NCBI GenBank assembly: GCA_040754255.1
Contig: JBFMDA010000001.1
Location: forward strand, 1-64,000
Length of the DNA stretch: 64,000 bases
Source: SURF-25 sp040754255
GTDB lineage: Bacteria > Omnitrophota > Gorgyraeia > Gygaellales > Profunditerraquicolaceae
Direction of reading: 5' to 3'
Part shown: in pieces, positions 50,364-60,972 of the stretch
Layout: every line of letters starts with the position of its first letter
Numbering within the stretch: the first letter of the stretch is position 1
The notes under the pieces: generated by a model
Database searches by the model: none
What the model saw: only the letters and a program-made list of their open reading frames with translations
Told to the model about the DNA's origin: nothing
Made by a program: the position numbers and the translations under genes

Positions 50364-51722
50364 ATGAGCTCATTATCTTTCGCGGTTAAGAATGCATCAA
50401 AATACGCCTACAGTTTAATACCTCTTGAATGGCGATTAGGAAAGGAGTTCTTCCGGGAACTGAATTTCTTAGAGAAATCACAATGGTGGTCAAAAGAAGA
50501 ACTTGAACAATACCAAAATGAACAGCTAAGAAAATTAGTAGGACACGCGTATAATAACGTGCCTTATTATTCTCGCCTTTTTAAGGATAGCAAGCTATCT
50601 ATTTCGGATATAAAAACCATTCAAGACTTACCGAAAATTCCTCTTTTGGATAAAGAAACTGTAAGAAATAATTTAACGCGGCTTAAAGCAATAAATTTTA
50701 GGCCTAGCCGGATGATTAAGCTGAACACCAGCGGTACAACTGGTCAACCTCTGATATTTTATTACGACAGGCGAATGCGTATGCCCGGGTTTAACGGAAC
50801 TTTCCTTTGGAGGCATTATGGCTGGGCAGGTCATAAAGTAGGGGAGCGCCGGGCAACTCTATCATGCTGGACAATAACAGGAAACAGGAATTTTATCTAT
50901 AATCCCGTTAATAGGCTGCTTGTGCTTTCTGCTTATACCCTGAAACGCGAGAATGCAGAAAAATACGCGGATAAGATGGCAAAATACCAAATTCAATATT
51001 TAGACGGGTATCCCAGTTCTATTGAGCTGCTTACCTCTTTTTTAAAAGAGAAAGGCTTGAAGAAACCGCCTGTTCAATTAAGGGCAATTTTTTGTTGGGC
51101 TGAATATTTATATGATTGGCAGCGAAAAAATATAGAGGACTTCTGGGGATGCAAATGTTTTGATAGGTATGGGTTGAATGAAAGAGTGATTTGGGGCCTG
51201 GAGTGCGAAAAACACGAAGGCCTACATTTAATCTCTGAATTTGGAATAACCGAATTCTTGGATGACGATAACGATAAAAAGCTCAAGCGCATAATCGCGA
51301 CAAGCCTGACAAACTATGCAATGCCTTTTATCAGATACGAAACCGGGGATGTCGGAAGGCTTCTTGAAAATAAATGCAGTTGTGTCAGAAATTTTCCTCT
51401 ATTTGAGTTAGGGGGAGGAAGAAAGAGAAATTTTGCTATAGGTAAAGATGGTGCATATATTCCTGTAGCCAATATAGATATACCGAATGTAAGCGAGAAT
51501 GTTTTACAGTTTCAATTTATGCAAGATAAAAAAGGCATGCTTACTCTTAGCATAATAAAGAAACCGGAGTTCCAAGACAAAGATCTTCAGAAAATAAGCA
51601 CTAAATTGTTTGAGAAGTTTAGTAATAATATGGTTATAGATATAAGATTTACTGATTCTATATACAAGACTAATAACCAAAAAATCCCAATTTTTATTCA
51701 AAAGATTGAAGAATTGAAATGA
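50364..51722 (+). CDS. PaaK/CapK-like adenylate-forming enzyme 2
   Basis: 452 residues. Same family: NTSGTTGQPLIFYYDRR (about 118-134), DRYGLNERVIWGLEC, SLTNYAMPFIRYETGD, KCSCVRNFPLFELGGGR. It differs strongly in sequence from its neighbour, so the pair is not a recent duplication. Probably activates another acyl or amino-acyl group. The stop overlaps the next ATG (ATGA). Confidence 0.85.
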   Translation: MSSLSFAVKNASKYAYSLIPLEWRLGKEFFRELNFLEKSQWWSKEELEQYQNEQLRKLVGHAYNNVPYYSRLFKDSKLSISDIKTIQDLPKIPLLDKETVRNNLTRLKAINFRPSRMIKLNTSGTTGQPLIFYYDRRMRMPGFNGTFLWRHYGWAGHKVGERRATLSCWTITGNRNFIYNPVNRLLVLSAYTLKRENAEKYADKMAKYQIQYLDGYPSSIELLTSFLKEKGLKKPPVQLRAIFCWAEYLYDWQRKNIEDFWGCKCFDRYGLNERVIWGLECEKHEGLHLISEFGITEFLDDDNDKKLKRIIATSLTNYAMPFIRYETGDVGRLLENKCSCVRNFPLFELGGGRKRNFAIGKDGAYIPVANIDIPNVSENVLQFQFMQDKKGMLTLSIIKKPEFQDKDLQKISTKLFEKFSNNMVIDIRFTDSIYKTNNQKIPIFIQKIEELK

Positions 51723-53416
51723 ATAACTTACTTGTAAAAAGAATTTCGATTAAAAGAATGGTTCACTACCAAAAAAACTTATTATCAAATATTTATGTTG
51801 ATGAAGAAGCTAATATAGAACAAATAAAGTCACGCAGCGATATAAATATTAATTACTTTGCATCGCTTCCTAAAGGACTTCTCGAAGAAATCGGAGCTGA
51901 ATTTAATCATTTAATTGAAAAAGATACGAGTTGTTTGGTTGCAATGCATAATAATAACCGCGTAGGCTGTATTTTATTTAATATTCATGGTAAAGCGGAT
52001 TTTTTGAAACCTTTCTCTTGCAAATTTAATTTCGGACCGGAACATGTATATGGATTTGGACTTTTTGTTAAACCTGAGTTTAGAAATAAAAAAATCGGTA
52101 AAATTTTATATTTTGAGTCATTTAAGTTTTTAAAAACGCAATTTAAGTATTTTGATATATTTGTAAATTCAGTAGATTTTATACCAAATCAACTTGCACA
52201 GAAGTTAGGATTTTATAAAGTAAATGAAGCTGTATTAATCAAATTTTTTATTTTTGAATTTAAAGTTTCTTTAAAAAGAAAATATTCAAAAATAATTTTT
52301 GAAAGTTTGTATTATTTATTGAAAATTATAAAAGAGGCGACTAAGCTTTTATTAAAACCTTTAAAATGGGTTTTAAATAAAATTTATAGTATTAATAATA
52401 GCCTGCATTTAAAATTATATATTGCTGCTTGCAAAAAGAATGATGGTGGAGCCCGTTTTGCTTTTATATGCAAAAGCCGGCCCGATAATACCATATTAAA
52501 GAGGATTACCGACTTAGACTACGAGATAACTAAATATAAAACATTTCGAAAAGTAGATTTAAGAAATGAAGTAAATAACATTTCAGAGAATACCCACTTA
52601 ATTGTAATCGATGGTAAATATAATTACCTAATAAATAAGCTTGGCTATATTAAAGGAATATATTTTATACCTCAATGGGTTAGGCAAACAAACCCCATTT
52701 TTCTTGGAATTAACGATTTAGTTAAAACAAATAAGCTTCGAAAAAGTGAAACTTTGTTGTCCGACATCAAAAAAATTAATAACAGTCATTACGAGTATGA
52801 GTTTTTTAAAAATGACCGTTCCTTGTTAGATTTTTTTTATTATAACATGTATACGCCGTATGTTAATAACCGCTATGGAGATGAAAAATTTCTAACTTCT
52901 TATGGAGAAATTTTAAGCTATTTTAAAAAAGGCGGCTTAATACTCGTAAAAGATGGCGATAGATATGTATCTGGTACAATTGTCAAAATTGAAGATAAGA
53001 AATTATCTACATGTAAATCTGGAGTTTTAAATGGAGATATGAACCTTGTGAAAAAAGGCGTTCTTACCGCATTATTTTATTTTTATTGTAAATTTGCTCA
53101 AGATAACGGCCTTACTAAAATAGATTATGGCTTAAGCCGTCCATTTTTGAATGATGGCGTATTAAGATATAAGGCGAAGTGGAACACAAAAATAGATGTC
53201 GACAAAAAAAGCAGTAAAGTTTTTGTACTTAAAATTAATCAATTATCTGAATTTACTAGAAATTTTCTAATTAATAACCCATTTATAACTATTGAGAAAA
53301 ATATCCTTAGAGGTAATGTCTTTTACGATTCAAATTCCAAAGAAAACAGAGAAAAGTATTCTATAAATGGTTTATCTGAATTTAAAATGATAAATTTAGA
53401 TGAAATGGTTGTGTAA
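51719..53416 (+). CDS. Double GNAT/FemAB-like acyltransferase
   Basis: 565 residues. First half (to about 175) is a GNAT fold: VYGFGLFVKPEFRNKKIGK is the acyl-CoA loop. Residues about 180-240 are basic and hydrophobic. Second half (about 360-530) is another GNAT-like fold (FKKGGLILVKDGDRYVSGTI ... DYGLSRPFLNDGVLRYKAKW), as in FemAB/GNAT proteins of polysaccharide loci. It is the likely acceptor of groups activated by the two ligases upstream. Very AT-rich. Confidence 0.7.
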   Translation: MNNLLVKRISIKRMVHYQKNLLSNIYVDEEANIEQIKSRSDININYFASLPKGLLEEIGAEFNHLIEKDTSCLVAMHNNNRVGCILFNIHGKADFLKPFSCKFNFGPEHVYGFGLFVKPEFRNKKIGKILYFESFKFLKTQFKYFDIFVNSVDFIPNQLAQKLGFYKVNEAVLIKFFIFEFKVSLKRKYSKIIFESLYYLLKIIKEATKLLLKPLKWVLNKIYSINNSLHLKLYIAACKKNDGGARFAFICKSRPDNTILKRITDLDYEITKYKTFRKVDLRNEVNNISENTHLIVIDGKYNYLINKLGYIKGIYFIPQWVRQTNPIFLGINDLVKTNKLRKSETLLSDIKKINNSHYEYEFFKNDRSLLDFFYYNMYTPYVNNRYGDEKFLTSYGEILSYFKKGGLILVKDGDRYVSGTIVKIEDKKLSTCKSGVLNGDMNLVKKGVLTALFYFYCKFAQDNGLTKIDYGLSRPFLNDGVLRYKAKWNTKIDVDKKSSKVFVLKINQLSEFTRNFLINNPFITIEKNILRGNVFYDSNSKENREKYSINGLSEFKMINLDEMVV

Positions 53417-53437
53417 ATTCGCTTATAAACATTGCTT

Positions 53438-54631
53438 ATGAGTAACAGAGAAGAGACTTCTTGCGTAGTTTTAGGTCTTGGAGTAAATGGCCTTGGCGTA
53501 GTAAGAAGCTTGGGTAGGAATCACTTACGCGTAATAGGAATATATACTCGGGAAGGGGAGCTAGGCAGACACAGTAGGTATTGTAAAGCTATAAAATTCC
53601 CTCTTCTTGAGAAAAATAACCAGGAGTTTTTGGATAAACTATGCAATTTAGGTAAAAGCCTTGGTAAAGCAGTAATTTTCTCCACTAATGATAAATATGT
53701 CCAATTTGTCTCTGATTTCCGGGACAAGCTATCTGAATATTTTTTAATTAATTTGCCTGAAAAAGATATTGTTGCAAAGATGAATTCCAAAGACGGGATA
53801 AGAGAACTGGCCCAGGAATGCGGGGTAAAGATACCCCAAACTAAGCAAATCAATTCAAAAGCTGATCTTGAGTATGTAAATAAACATTTTAATTTCCCCG
53901 TGCTTATTAAACCATTTAAAACTTACAATAATGAATACTTTAAAGGAAAGAAAAATCTAATAGTGCAATCTCCTAAAGAACTAACTAGCATATATGAGTC
54001 CGCCACAGGCTTGTTTTCTACTTCTTTGGCCCAGGAGATAATACGAGGAGGCGACAACCATATTATAATGCCATCTTTCTATTTTGATAAAGAATCACGC
54101 CCTCTTGCTTCTTGCACTACCAGAAAAGTTCGTCAGTATCTGCCTGATTATGGAATAGCCTGTTATCTTAAAACAGAAGGAGTGCCAAAAGTTGAAGAAA
54201 TAGCGTTGTCATTTTTACAAAAATTAAAATTTAAAGGAATTGTGCTTTTAGAATTCGCTGAATCAGTTAAAACAGGCGACTATTATTTATTGGAAGCGAA
54301 CTTAAGGTCATGTTACGTAAATCAATTATTTAGCGATTGCGGTATAAATTTTTCTTATATTAATTACCTCTACTTAACAAATCCTTCTTTATTGCAGGGC
54401 CTCAAATTCAAACAAAAAAATGGGATATATTGGATAGATTTCATTAGGGACTTGGCTTCATTTAGTAGAAAATATAAACAGAATAAAATAACATTTTTTC
54501 ACTGGTTTAAAACCGCGCTAAAAGCCCGGTCATTTGCAATTTTTGCCTTTGATGATCTACTGCCGGCTTTTGTATCTCTTTCCCTATTTATAAGGGGCGT
54601 TTCCTTGAAACGGTTATCATTAAAAATATGA
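53438..54631 (+). CDS. ATP-grasp enzyme
   Basis: 397 residues from the ATG at 53438 (the TTG six bases earlier is less likely). N-terminal VLGLGVNGLGVVRSLGR nucleotide/substrate fold, then the ATP-grasp core: FPVLIKPFKTYNN, FKGIVLLEFAESVKTGDYYLLEANLR with the metal-binding Glu and Asn. Similar to D-aspartate ligase/carbamoyl-phosphate-like single-domain ligases. It probably joins an amino acid or acid to an amine in the polymer. Overlaps the next gene by ATGA. Confidence 0.82.
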   Translation: MSNREETSCVVLGLGVNGLGVVRSLGRNHLRVIGIYTREGELGRHSRYCKAIKFPLLEKNNQEFLDKLCNLGKSLGKAVIFSTNDKYVQFVSDFRDKLSEYFLINLPEKDIVAKMNSKDGIRELAQECGVKIPQTKQINSKADLEYVNKHFNFPVLIKPFKTYNNEYFKGKKNLIVQSPKELTSIYESATGLFSTSLAQEIIRGGDNHIIMPSFYFDKESRPLASCTTRKVRQYLPDYGIACYLKTEGVPKVEEIALSFLQKLKFKGIVLLEFAESVKTGDYYLLEANLRSCYVNQLFSDCGINFSYINYLYLTNPSLLQGLKFKQKNGIYWIDFIRDLASFSRKYKQNKITFFHWFKTALKARSFAIFAFDDLLPAFVSLSLFIRGVSLKRLSLKI

Positions 54632-55857
54632 AAATCCTTCACATATTAGATCGTTCAATCCCGGATTTAAGCGGTTACAGTATCCGTAGTAAATATATCG
54701 TTGAATTCCAAAGAAAGATTGGGCTGGAACCGATAGTACTTACATCACCTAAATACCCGCGAATGCCGAAATCAGAGGAAATTAACAATATTACTTATTA
54801 TCGTTCTTTTCTACCCCAAGATGCATTTTCGTCAATAATGCTTAAAATACCGTTTATGCGAGAATTGCTCATAATGGATGTCTTAAAAAAAGATATCCGC
54901 AAGCTCGTCAAGCTTCATCAATTTGATATTCTGCATGCCCATTCGCCGTCTCTCTGCGGGCTGGCTGCCTCCAAAATAGCAAGAGAATCCGGAATTCCCT
55001 TCATTTACGAAGCCCGCGCTCTATGGGAAGACACGGCAGTAGATATGCAAAAATTTACTGAGAGGTCTGTTAAATACAAAATAAGCAGGTACCTTGAGAC
55101 CAAGTTGTTTAAAAAAGTCAGTGCTATAGTAGTTATCTGCGAGAGCCTGAAAAAAGAAATCTCAAGCCGCATAGGTACAAACCATATTTATGTCGTTCCT
55201 AACGGCGTGAATACTCAAGAGTTCATTCCAAGAGAGAAGAGTGGCGAGCTTATAAATAAGTATAATCTAAAAGGAAAAACCGTAGTTGGCTTTATCGGCA
55301 AGTTTTTCCGATATGAGGGCCTGGATATTTTATTAAAAAGTATCCCTCTAATTTTGGCAAAAAATAAAAATATGGTATTCATCCTGATTGGAGGAGGAGT
55401 AGAAGGGGCTAATATCCTTAAGATGGCGAAAGAATTGAAACTTAATGATAACGTTATTTTTCCCGGGTGGGTCCCTCATCAAGAGATCTCTGATTATTAC
55501 AGTATTATAGATATTTTTGTTTATCCCAGAGTGAGTAAACGAATAACCGAACTGGTAACCCCCCTGAAGCCTCTGGAGGCTATGGCTATGGGGAAGATGG
55601 TAGTAGCCAGTAACGTAGGAGGGCTCAAGGAACTTATAAAGGATCAAAAAACAGGATTCCTATTTTCTGCTGGAGATAGCGATGATTTAGCTAAAAAGAT
55701 AGTGTTTTTGTCAGATAAAGATGCGTTGCGAAAGGAAATAGGCCAGAGAGCCCGTTTGGCTGTTCTATCAGAAAGAGATTGGTCTATTATTGTCCCGAAT
55801 TACAGGGATATCTATAATACGTTATTGTCAGATAGGAAAAAACATGAAAATAATTAG
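54628..55857 (+). CDS. Glycosyltransferase family 4
   Basis: 409 residues with the GT-B fold. N-terminal HILDRSIPDLSGYSIR (glycine-rich acceptor loop), then VVPNGVNTQEFIPR, GFIGKFFRYEGLDIL, and the E-x7-E region TPLKPLEAMAMGKMVVASN. A retaining transferase that adds a sugar to the lipid-linked repeat unit. Start in an ATGA overlap. The C-terminus overlaps wecB by 14 bases. Confidence 0.9.
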   Translation: MKILHILDRSIPDLSGYSIRSKYIVEFQRKIGLEPIVLTSPKYPRMPKSEEINNITYYRSFLPQDAFSSIMLKIPFMRELLIMDVLKKDIRKLVKLHQFDILHAHSPSLCGLAASKIARESGIPFIYEARALWEDTAVDMQKFTERSVKYKISRYLETKLFKKVSAIVVICESLKKEISSRIGTNHIYVVPNGVNTQEFIPREKSGELINKYNLKGKTVVGFIGKFFRYEGLDILLKSIPLILAKNKNMVFILIGGGVEGANILKMAKELKLNDNVIFPGWVPHQEISDYYSIIDIFVYPRVSKRITELVTPLKPLEAMAMGKMVVASNVGGLKELIKDQKTGFLFSAGDSDDLAKKIVFLSDKDALRKEIGQRARLAVLSERDWSIIVPNYRDIYNTLLSDRKKHENN

Positions 55858-56944
55858 CGTTGTTGGCGCGCGCCCTAATTTTATGAAAATCGCCCCTATA
55901 ATGGATGAGCTCAAAAAACATCCGGAAATTGAATCTTTATTAGTCCATACAGGACAGCATTACGATGAGACAATGTCCGACTCTTTTTTTAAAGACTTGG
56001 GCATACCTCTACCTAACATAAATCTGGAAGTTGGTTCAAAATCTCATGCCGTCCAAACTGCGGAAATTATGACCGGATTTGAAAAAGTCATAGTAAAACA
56101 TAATCCGGATTTAGTAATTGTGGTCGGCGACGTAACTTCAACTCTTGCCTGTGCTTTAACCTGCTCCAAAATGAACATACCAGTGGCTCATATAGAAGCA
56201 GGATTAAGGAGTTTTGATAGAACCATGCCTGAAGAAATTAATAGAATTTTAACTGACGCGATCTCCGAATATCTTTTTATCACTGAAAAAAGTGCAGAAA
56301 TTAATCTATTGCGAGAAGGAAGGCCGAAGGAAAAAATATATTTTGTAGGCAATGTTATGGTAGATACCTTGCTTAAAAATAAAGAAAGAGCCAACCAATC
56401 ACTAATTTTATCAGAACTTAACCTTATCGCGGCTAAAGGCGATACCCTTCCTTACGCATATTTGACGCTGCATAGGCCAAGTAATGTAGATAATAAAAAC
56501 GTACTACTTGGTATACTGCAAGCCTTGGCTGAAATACAGCAACACATCAAAATTATCTGGCCAATTCATCCCCGGACAAAAAAGAAGATCGAAGAATTTA
56601 ATTTTAGCGATGTGCTGAAGGCAAAGGGAATTATTCTTGTCGAACCGTTGGGTTATCTTGATTCTTTGAAGCTGATTTCTGAATCACGATTCACATTGAC
56701 CGATTCGGGAGGTATCCAGGAAGAAACCACGATACTCAATATACCCTGCCTCACGCTACGTAATAATACAGAGCGGCCCGTGACGGTCGAACAAGGAACC
56801 AATACCATTGTCGGGATAGATAGAAAGAAAATAGTTAAAGAATCCCTAAGTAATTTAGAAAAAGGGCGTAACCGCAAACCAGCTCCTAAACTATGGGACG
56901 GAAAAGCGGCTGGGCGCATAGTCGAAATTTTAATTAAAAAATGA
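55844..56944 (+). CDS. wecB: UDP-N-acetylglucosamine 2-epimerase
   Basis: 366 residues from the ATG at 55844 (MKIISVVGARPNFMKIAP); the longer frame upstream lies in the glycosyltransferase gene. GDVTSTLA, HIEAGLRS, EEINRILTDAIS, TDSGGIQEE and the C-terminal helix are standard. Makes UDP-ManNAc, so the polymer likely holds ManNAc or a derivative. The stop overlaps the flippase ATG. Confidence 0.95.
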   Translation: MKIISVVGARPNFMKIAPIMDELKKHPEIESLLVHTGQHYDETMSDSFFKDLGIPLPNINLEVGSKSHAVQTAEIMTGFEKVIVKHNPDLVIVVGDVTSTLACALTCSKMNIPVAHIEAGLRSFDRTMPEEINRILTDAISEYLFITEKSAEINLLREGRPKEKIYFVGNVMVDTLLKNKERANQSLILSELNLIAAKGDTLPYAYLTLHRPSNVDNKNVLLGILQALAEIQQHIKIIWPIHPRTKKKIEEFNFSDVLKAKGIILVEPLGYLDSLKLISESRFTLTDSGGIQEETTILNIPCLTLRNNTERPVTVEQGTNTIVGIDRKKIVKESLSNLEKGRNRKPAPKLWDGKAAGRIVEILIKK

Positions 56945-58464
56945 AGCATCAAAAGTTATTAAAAGACAGTTCTATTTATACCTTACGAGTCATTGTCGCT
57001 AATGCTACCTCGGTTCTGCAGGTTATCTTTATTGCCAGGTTGCTTGGACCGCAATTATTCGGCATGCTTCAGGTCTATCGTATTATTTTGGGATTTACGG
57101 CATACGCTACATTCGGCTCATTGTGGGCGATGATGAGGGAGATCGCTTTTTACCGGGGAGAGAAAAATTACCAGAAGGTTGAAGAAATAAAGAATATTTC
57201 TTTTACCCTAAACATAATAACGTCATTGATTGCAACTGTAATTATGGCGGCTCTGATCATCTTTTATCATAAGATATCTTCAATATCTATGTATGAGATG
57301 ACTATACTTGTCGGAATCGTTATTCTGCAGCAATTTTTTAGTTTCTTCGATAAATATCTCCTTGCGGAAAAGAATTTTTTGCTTAACGGAAAGGCTTCCA
57401 TTTCTTTTCAATTAACAAACTTTTTTGGCATATTGGTTTTGGGTTATTTTTACGGGCTCACCGGCGTCTTAATAGCCATGCTTTTTTCTTATGCTTTAAG
57501 TATTATTTATATTGTTATAACCATTCATTTTAAATTTAGATTGTCATTTAATATACAAAAATCCTTGAAGCTTATAAAAATAGGATTTCCTATATTCGGT
57601 AATGGTTTGTTGCGCCAAGGAATGGCTTCAGTAGACAGATTAATGATCGTTAACTTTTTAGGTAAAATTGAATTAGGCTATTACGGAATAGCGGGGATGA
57701 TAAAACAATTTATGGGAGAATTCTATATCGCAATATTCACCACCATATTCCCCAGCCTTGCCGAAAAATACGGAGAGACTAAAGATATAAAAAGTGTCAA
57801 AAACTATATCTTGAAACCAATGGTTGTTTCGGCACACTTAACTCCGCTTTTTATCGGTTCAATCATCATTTGCCTCAGCCCGTTCATCACCTATATTTTA
57901 CCTAAATATGTTCCTGGGATATCCGCTACAAGTATTGCTATTACTTCTTCATATTTTGCCTGTCTTCAGGCAGGGATTCCCAATTTCTTTATTGCAATTA
58001 ACAAGACTAGCAGGATGTATCCTTTCCAGATTGCAGCAATAATAATCAGCCTGATTGTTACCTATATTGCCATAAAGCTGGGGTTTGGATTAATAGGGGT
58101 CGCCTGCAGCGCAGTCATTTCCTATTTTGTCTTTGTAACGGCGCTGATAAATTACTTTTTGCAGCACTACTCACTAGGCCTGAATTCAAGAATAAAGTTT
58201 TTTGCCTATGTTTATTATCCCTTTGGTTATATGGTTGCTTCCATCATGATAATAAATTTTATCTTCAGGATAAACTCTTATTCATTTATAGAAGACCTCT
58301 TAATAACATCAGGCAAATTATTAATATTCATTCTTTTGAATATTCCTCTGCTTATATACATTAATAAAAAAACTGCCGTTCTCGGAGAGATAAAGAAATT
58401 TAGCTTGAATATGTTAAAAAACAAATTACAACAAACTTCTGAAGTTGATATTATAGAAGATTAA
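56941..58464 (+). CDS. Flippase of the Wzx/MATE-like type
   Basis: 507 residues, 12-14 transmembrane helices. IARLLGPQLFGMLQVYRII near the N-terminus (about 32-50) and KYVPGISATSIAI later are the usual Polysacc_synt signatures. It moves the lipid-linked repeat unit to the periplasmic face. With O-antigen ligase and Wzz it makes a complete Wzx/Wzy path. Confidence 0.9.
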   Translation: MKHQKLLKDSSIYTLRVIVANATSVLQVIFIARLLGPQLFGMLQVYRIILGFTAYATFGSLWAMMREIAFYRGEKNYQKVEEIKNISFTLNIITSLIATVIMAALIIFYHKISSISMYEMTILVGIVILQQFFSFFDKYLLAEKNFLLNGKASISFQLTNFFGILVLGYFYGLTGVLIAMLFSYALSIIYIVITIHFKFRLSFNIQKSLKLIKIGFPIFGNGLLRQGMASVDRLMIVNFLGKIELGYYGIAGMIKQFMGEFYIAIFTTIFPSLAEKYGETKDIKSVKNYILKPMVVSAHLTPLFIGSIIICLSPFITYILPKYVPGISATSIAITSSYFACLQAGIPNFFIAINKTSRMYPFQIAAIIISLIVTYIAIKLGFGLIGVACSAVISYFVFVTALINYFLQHYSLGLNSRIKFFAYVYYPFGYMVASIMIINFIFRINSYSFIEDLLITSGKLLIFILLNIPLLIYINKKTAVLGEIKKFSLNMLKNKLQQTSEVDIIED

Positions 58465-58469
58465 ACCCT

Positions 58470-59648
58470 ATGCTTAAAGTCTTAGTTTTGAGTTATATGT
58501 TCCCTGATACGCGTAACCCCCAATTGGGAATATTTATAAAGAGGGAGGTAGCCAGTCTTTCTAAACGGTGCGAATTAAAAGTTGTTTCTCCCCGTCCCTG
58601 GATATTCTTTAAAGAATGGCTAGGGGCAAATAGTGAAAGCGGCACGTCTGTAATAGACGCATATTACCCGCGTTACTTACCTTTACCAGGACATTTTTTT
58701 AACCCGATTAAAGGTTGGTGGTTTTATATTTTTACCAAGAGGTTGATTTCAACAATTAAAAACGGGTTTAACTTTGACGTTATACATGCGCACCGCGCCT
58801 ATCCGGAAGGGTTTGCCGCTATACTTTTGGGTAAATTTTTTAAAAAACCCGTGGTCATCACTGTGCGCGGTTCGGATATAAATCTTCTGCCGAAACAATT
58901 TTTAATGAAACGCCTGATTAGGTCCGCGCTTCAAAAAGCATCCGTTGTGATTGCGGTAAGTAAAGATTTGAAAGAGAAAGTTTACGGTTTAGGCGTAGAT
59001 GAAAACAAAATAAAACTTATGCCTAAGGGGGTTAACCTGGAAATCTTTAAGCCGAGGGATAAACAAAGTATAAGAAAAGTTCTGGGATTGCCTGCGGATA
59101 AAACAATAGTGCTTTATGCCGGAAATCTGGTGGCGGTAAAAAACCCATTAGCGATAGTAACTGCGGCTTTGCGTATTCCGCAAGATATACTAAAAAAATG
59201 TTTTTTTGTTTTTGTAGGAGAAGGAGAGTTGAAACAGGCACTTGATAGAAAGGTCCACTACTCAAGGCTGGAAGATTATTTTTTATTAACCGGAGCCGTT
59301 CTTCCTGAGCAAATCCCACCTTGGATGAATGCCGCGGATATTTTTGTTTTACCAAGCATTTCTGAAGGCATGCCCAATGTTCTTTATGAAGCAATGGCCT
59401 GCGGCTTAGCGGTTATTGCCTCTGATGTAGGAGGTATAATTGATACAATAGAAGATGGTAAAAACGGATTATTATTTCCTTTCCAAGATGCTCAAGCTTT
59501 AAGCTTAGATATTATAAAATTAGCAAATGATACGAGTTTGAGGAAAGAACTAGGAAAAAATGCCAGGCTTTACCTTGAAAATGCCAGATTAACCTGGGAA
59601 ACAAATGCTTCTTTGGTGGAAAGCTTTTACAAAACAATTTTAACTTAA
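58470..59648 (+). CDS. Glycosyltransferase family 4
   Basis: 392 residues, GT-B. VLSYMFPDTRNPQLGIFIKR N-terminal acceptor loop, VITVRGSDINLLP, LMPKGVNLEIFKPR, LYAGNLVAVKNP, and PSISEGMPNVLYEAMACGLAVIAS (E-x7-E). It differs from the enzyme at 54628 and has a longer N-terminal part with a basic-hydrophobic stretch (FYIFTKRLIS) for membrane contact. Confidence 0.9.
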   Translation: MLKVLVLSYMFPDTRNPQLGIFIKREVASLSKRCELKVVSPRPWIFFKEWLGANSESGTSVIDAYYPRYLPLPGHFFNPIKGWWFYIFTKRLISTIKNGFNFDVIHAHRAYPEGFAAILLGKFFKKPVVITVRGSDINLLPKQFLMKRLIRSALQKASVVIAVSKDLKEKVYGLGVDENKIKLMPKGVNLEIFKPRDKQSIRKVLGLPADKTIVLYAGNLVAVKNPLAIVTAALRIPQDILKKCFFVFVGEGELKQALDRKVHYSRLEDYFLLTGAVLPEQIPPWMNAADIFVLPSISEGMPNVLYEAMACGLAVIASDVGGIIDTIEDGKNGLLFPFQDAQALSLDIIKLANDTSLRKELGKNARLYLENARLTWETNASLVESFYKTILT

Positions 59649-59655
59649 AAATATT

Positions 59656-60972
59656 ATGGAAAACCAGGTATTTCTATTGATCCTTGGTTCAATTATCTTT
59701 TTCGTGACAGCTATTAATCCGTTCTTGATCTTGCCCGTCTTTATAATTGGCTCTTATATAGAATTTATGCTCTATTTTCCAAGGCTAGTTCAATATAATC
59801 CTACTGTAATCTTGGGAATAATAGTACTTTCCGCCTGGATATTCCATCTGGTAATCTATAGAGATCTGCCTCCTACGAAGAGCAAGCAGATTTTAATAAT
59901 ATGGGTTTTTATTTTATGGACTTTCTGCAATTCACTTGTTCATAGGGATAGCAGCTTAGAAGCTTTTATTGATTTTCTGCGGATGCTAATTCCGTATTTT
60001 TTCTTCGCCTATATTGTCAAAACACGCAAACAAATGTCCATTATCGTATGGGTTCTTTTAATTATAGGTACAATTACTGCATTATACGGGATCTATCAAC
60101 TCAAATCTAATATTGGAGTTTATGACAGAGGAGTAAAGCGCATCGTAAGCTTTATGGACAACCCCAATGCCTTCGGAAATTCACTCACTATTTTGGTCCC
60201 ATTAGCATTAGGGCTTTTATTTTACCGCAAACATAAGTTTTTTATGAAGGGTATTATTCTTGCCATACTTGCCTGCTTTATTGCAGGAATTGTTATTTCA
60301 TTTTCACGCGGTTGTTTTATTGGATTGTTGCTTGGTATATTTTTTTCCGTTGCCAAGTTTTTCAGAAGGAGCAAAAAAGTGTTTGCATTCATGGCTACTT
60401 TTTGTTTGCTTTTGGTAATAATTTATTTATTTCCGGATAGGCAAAAATACATACTATGGGCAAGACTGAGAACAATCATACGCGCTGACTCGGTTGAAAC
60501 AATCGATATGGGCAGGACAGAAACGGCGAAGGCAGGATTACAAATTATGCGCGAAAAACCAATTTTTGGTGTTGGCCTGGCCGGTTTTACTAATGAATAT
60601 TTTAGGCTGGCTTCCGAATCGCCCGATATTAAAGTAGTAAGTAAAGATGCGTTGGTACCGCACAATCTGTATATACAAGTCGGCTCTTCTTTAGGCATTC
60701 CTGGCTTAGCGCTATATTTACTTTTAGTCTTATTTGTATTTAAAGATTTAAGAGCTGCGGAGCGAAAATTTCGTTTAAAAAATGACGGCTTGCTTATGAA
60801 TATATCTATGGCCTTTCAAATAATGATAATGGTATTCTTGATATCCGGATTTTTCGGGGGCGCTTTAATGAAAAAAATTTTCTGGATACTTGCTCCGCTG
60901 GCAATTGCATTAAAAAGAATTTCGCCTCAAGAAGGACAAAAAGAGTTGCTAAAAATTAAGCATGAAAGATAA
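59656..60972 (+). CDS. O-antigen ligase/polymerase (Wzy_C family)
   Basis: 438 residues with about ten to twelve helices. A large periplasmic loop (about 265-345) contains GRTETAKAGLQIMREKPIFG and PHNLYIQVGSSLGIPGL, which are Wzy_C signatures. It polymerises or transfers the glycan. It ends inside the start of the next gene (11-base overlap). Confidence 0.9.
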   Translation: MENQVFLLILGSIIFFVTAINPFLILPVFIIGSYIEFMLYFPRLVQYNPTVILGIIVLSAWIFHLVIYRDLPPTKSKQILIIWVFILWTFCNSLVHRDSSLEAFIDFLRMLIPYFFFAYIVKTRKQMSIIVWVLLIIGTITALYGIYQLKSNIGVYDRGVKRIVSFMDNPNAFGNSLTILVPLALGLLFYRKHKFFMKGIILAILACFIAGIVISFSRGCFIGLLLGIFFSVAKFFRRSKKVFAFMATFCLLLVIIYLFPDRQKYILWARLRTIIRADSVETIDMGRTETAKAGLQIMREKPIFGVGLAGFTNEYFRLASESPDIKVVSKDALVPHNLYIQVGSSLGIPGLALYLLLVLFVFKDLRAAERKFRLKNDGLLMNISMAFQIMIMVFLISGFFGGALMKKIFWILAPLAIALKRISPQEGQKELLKIKHER

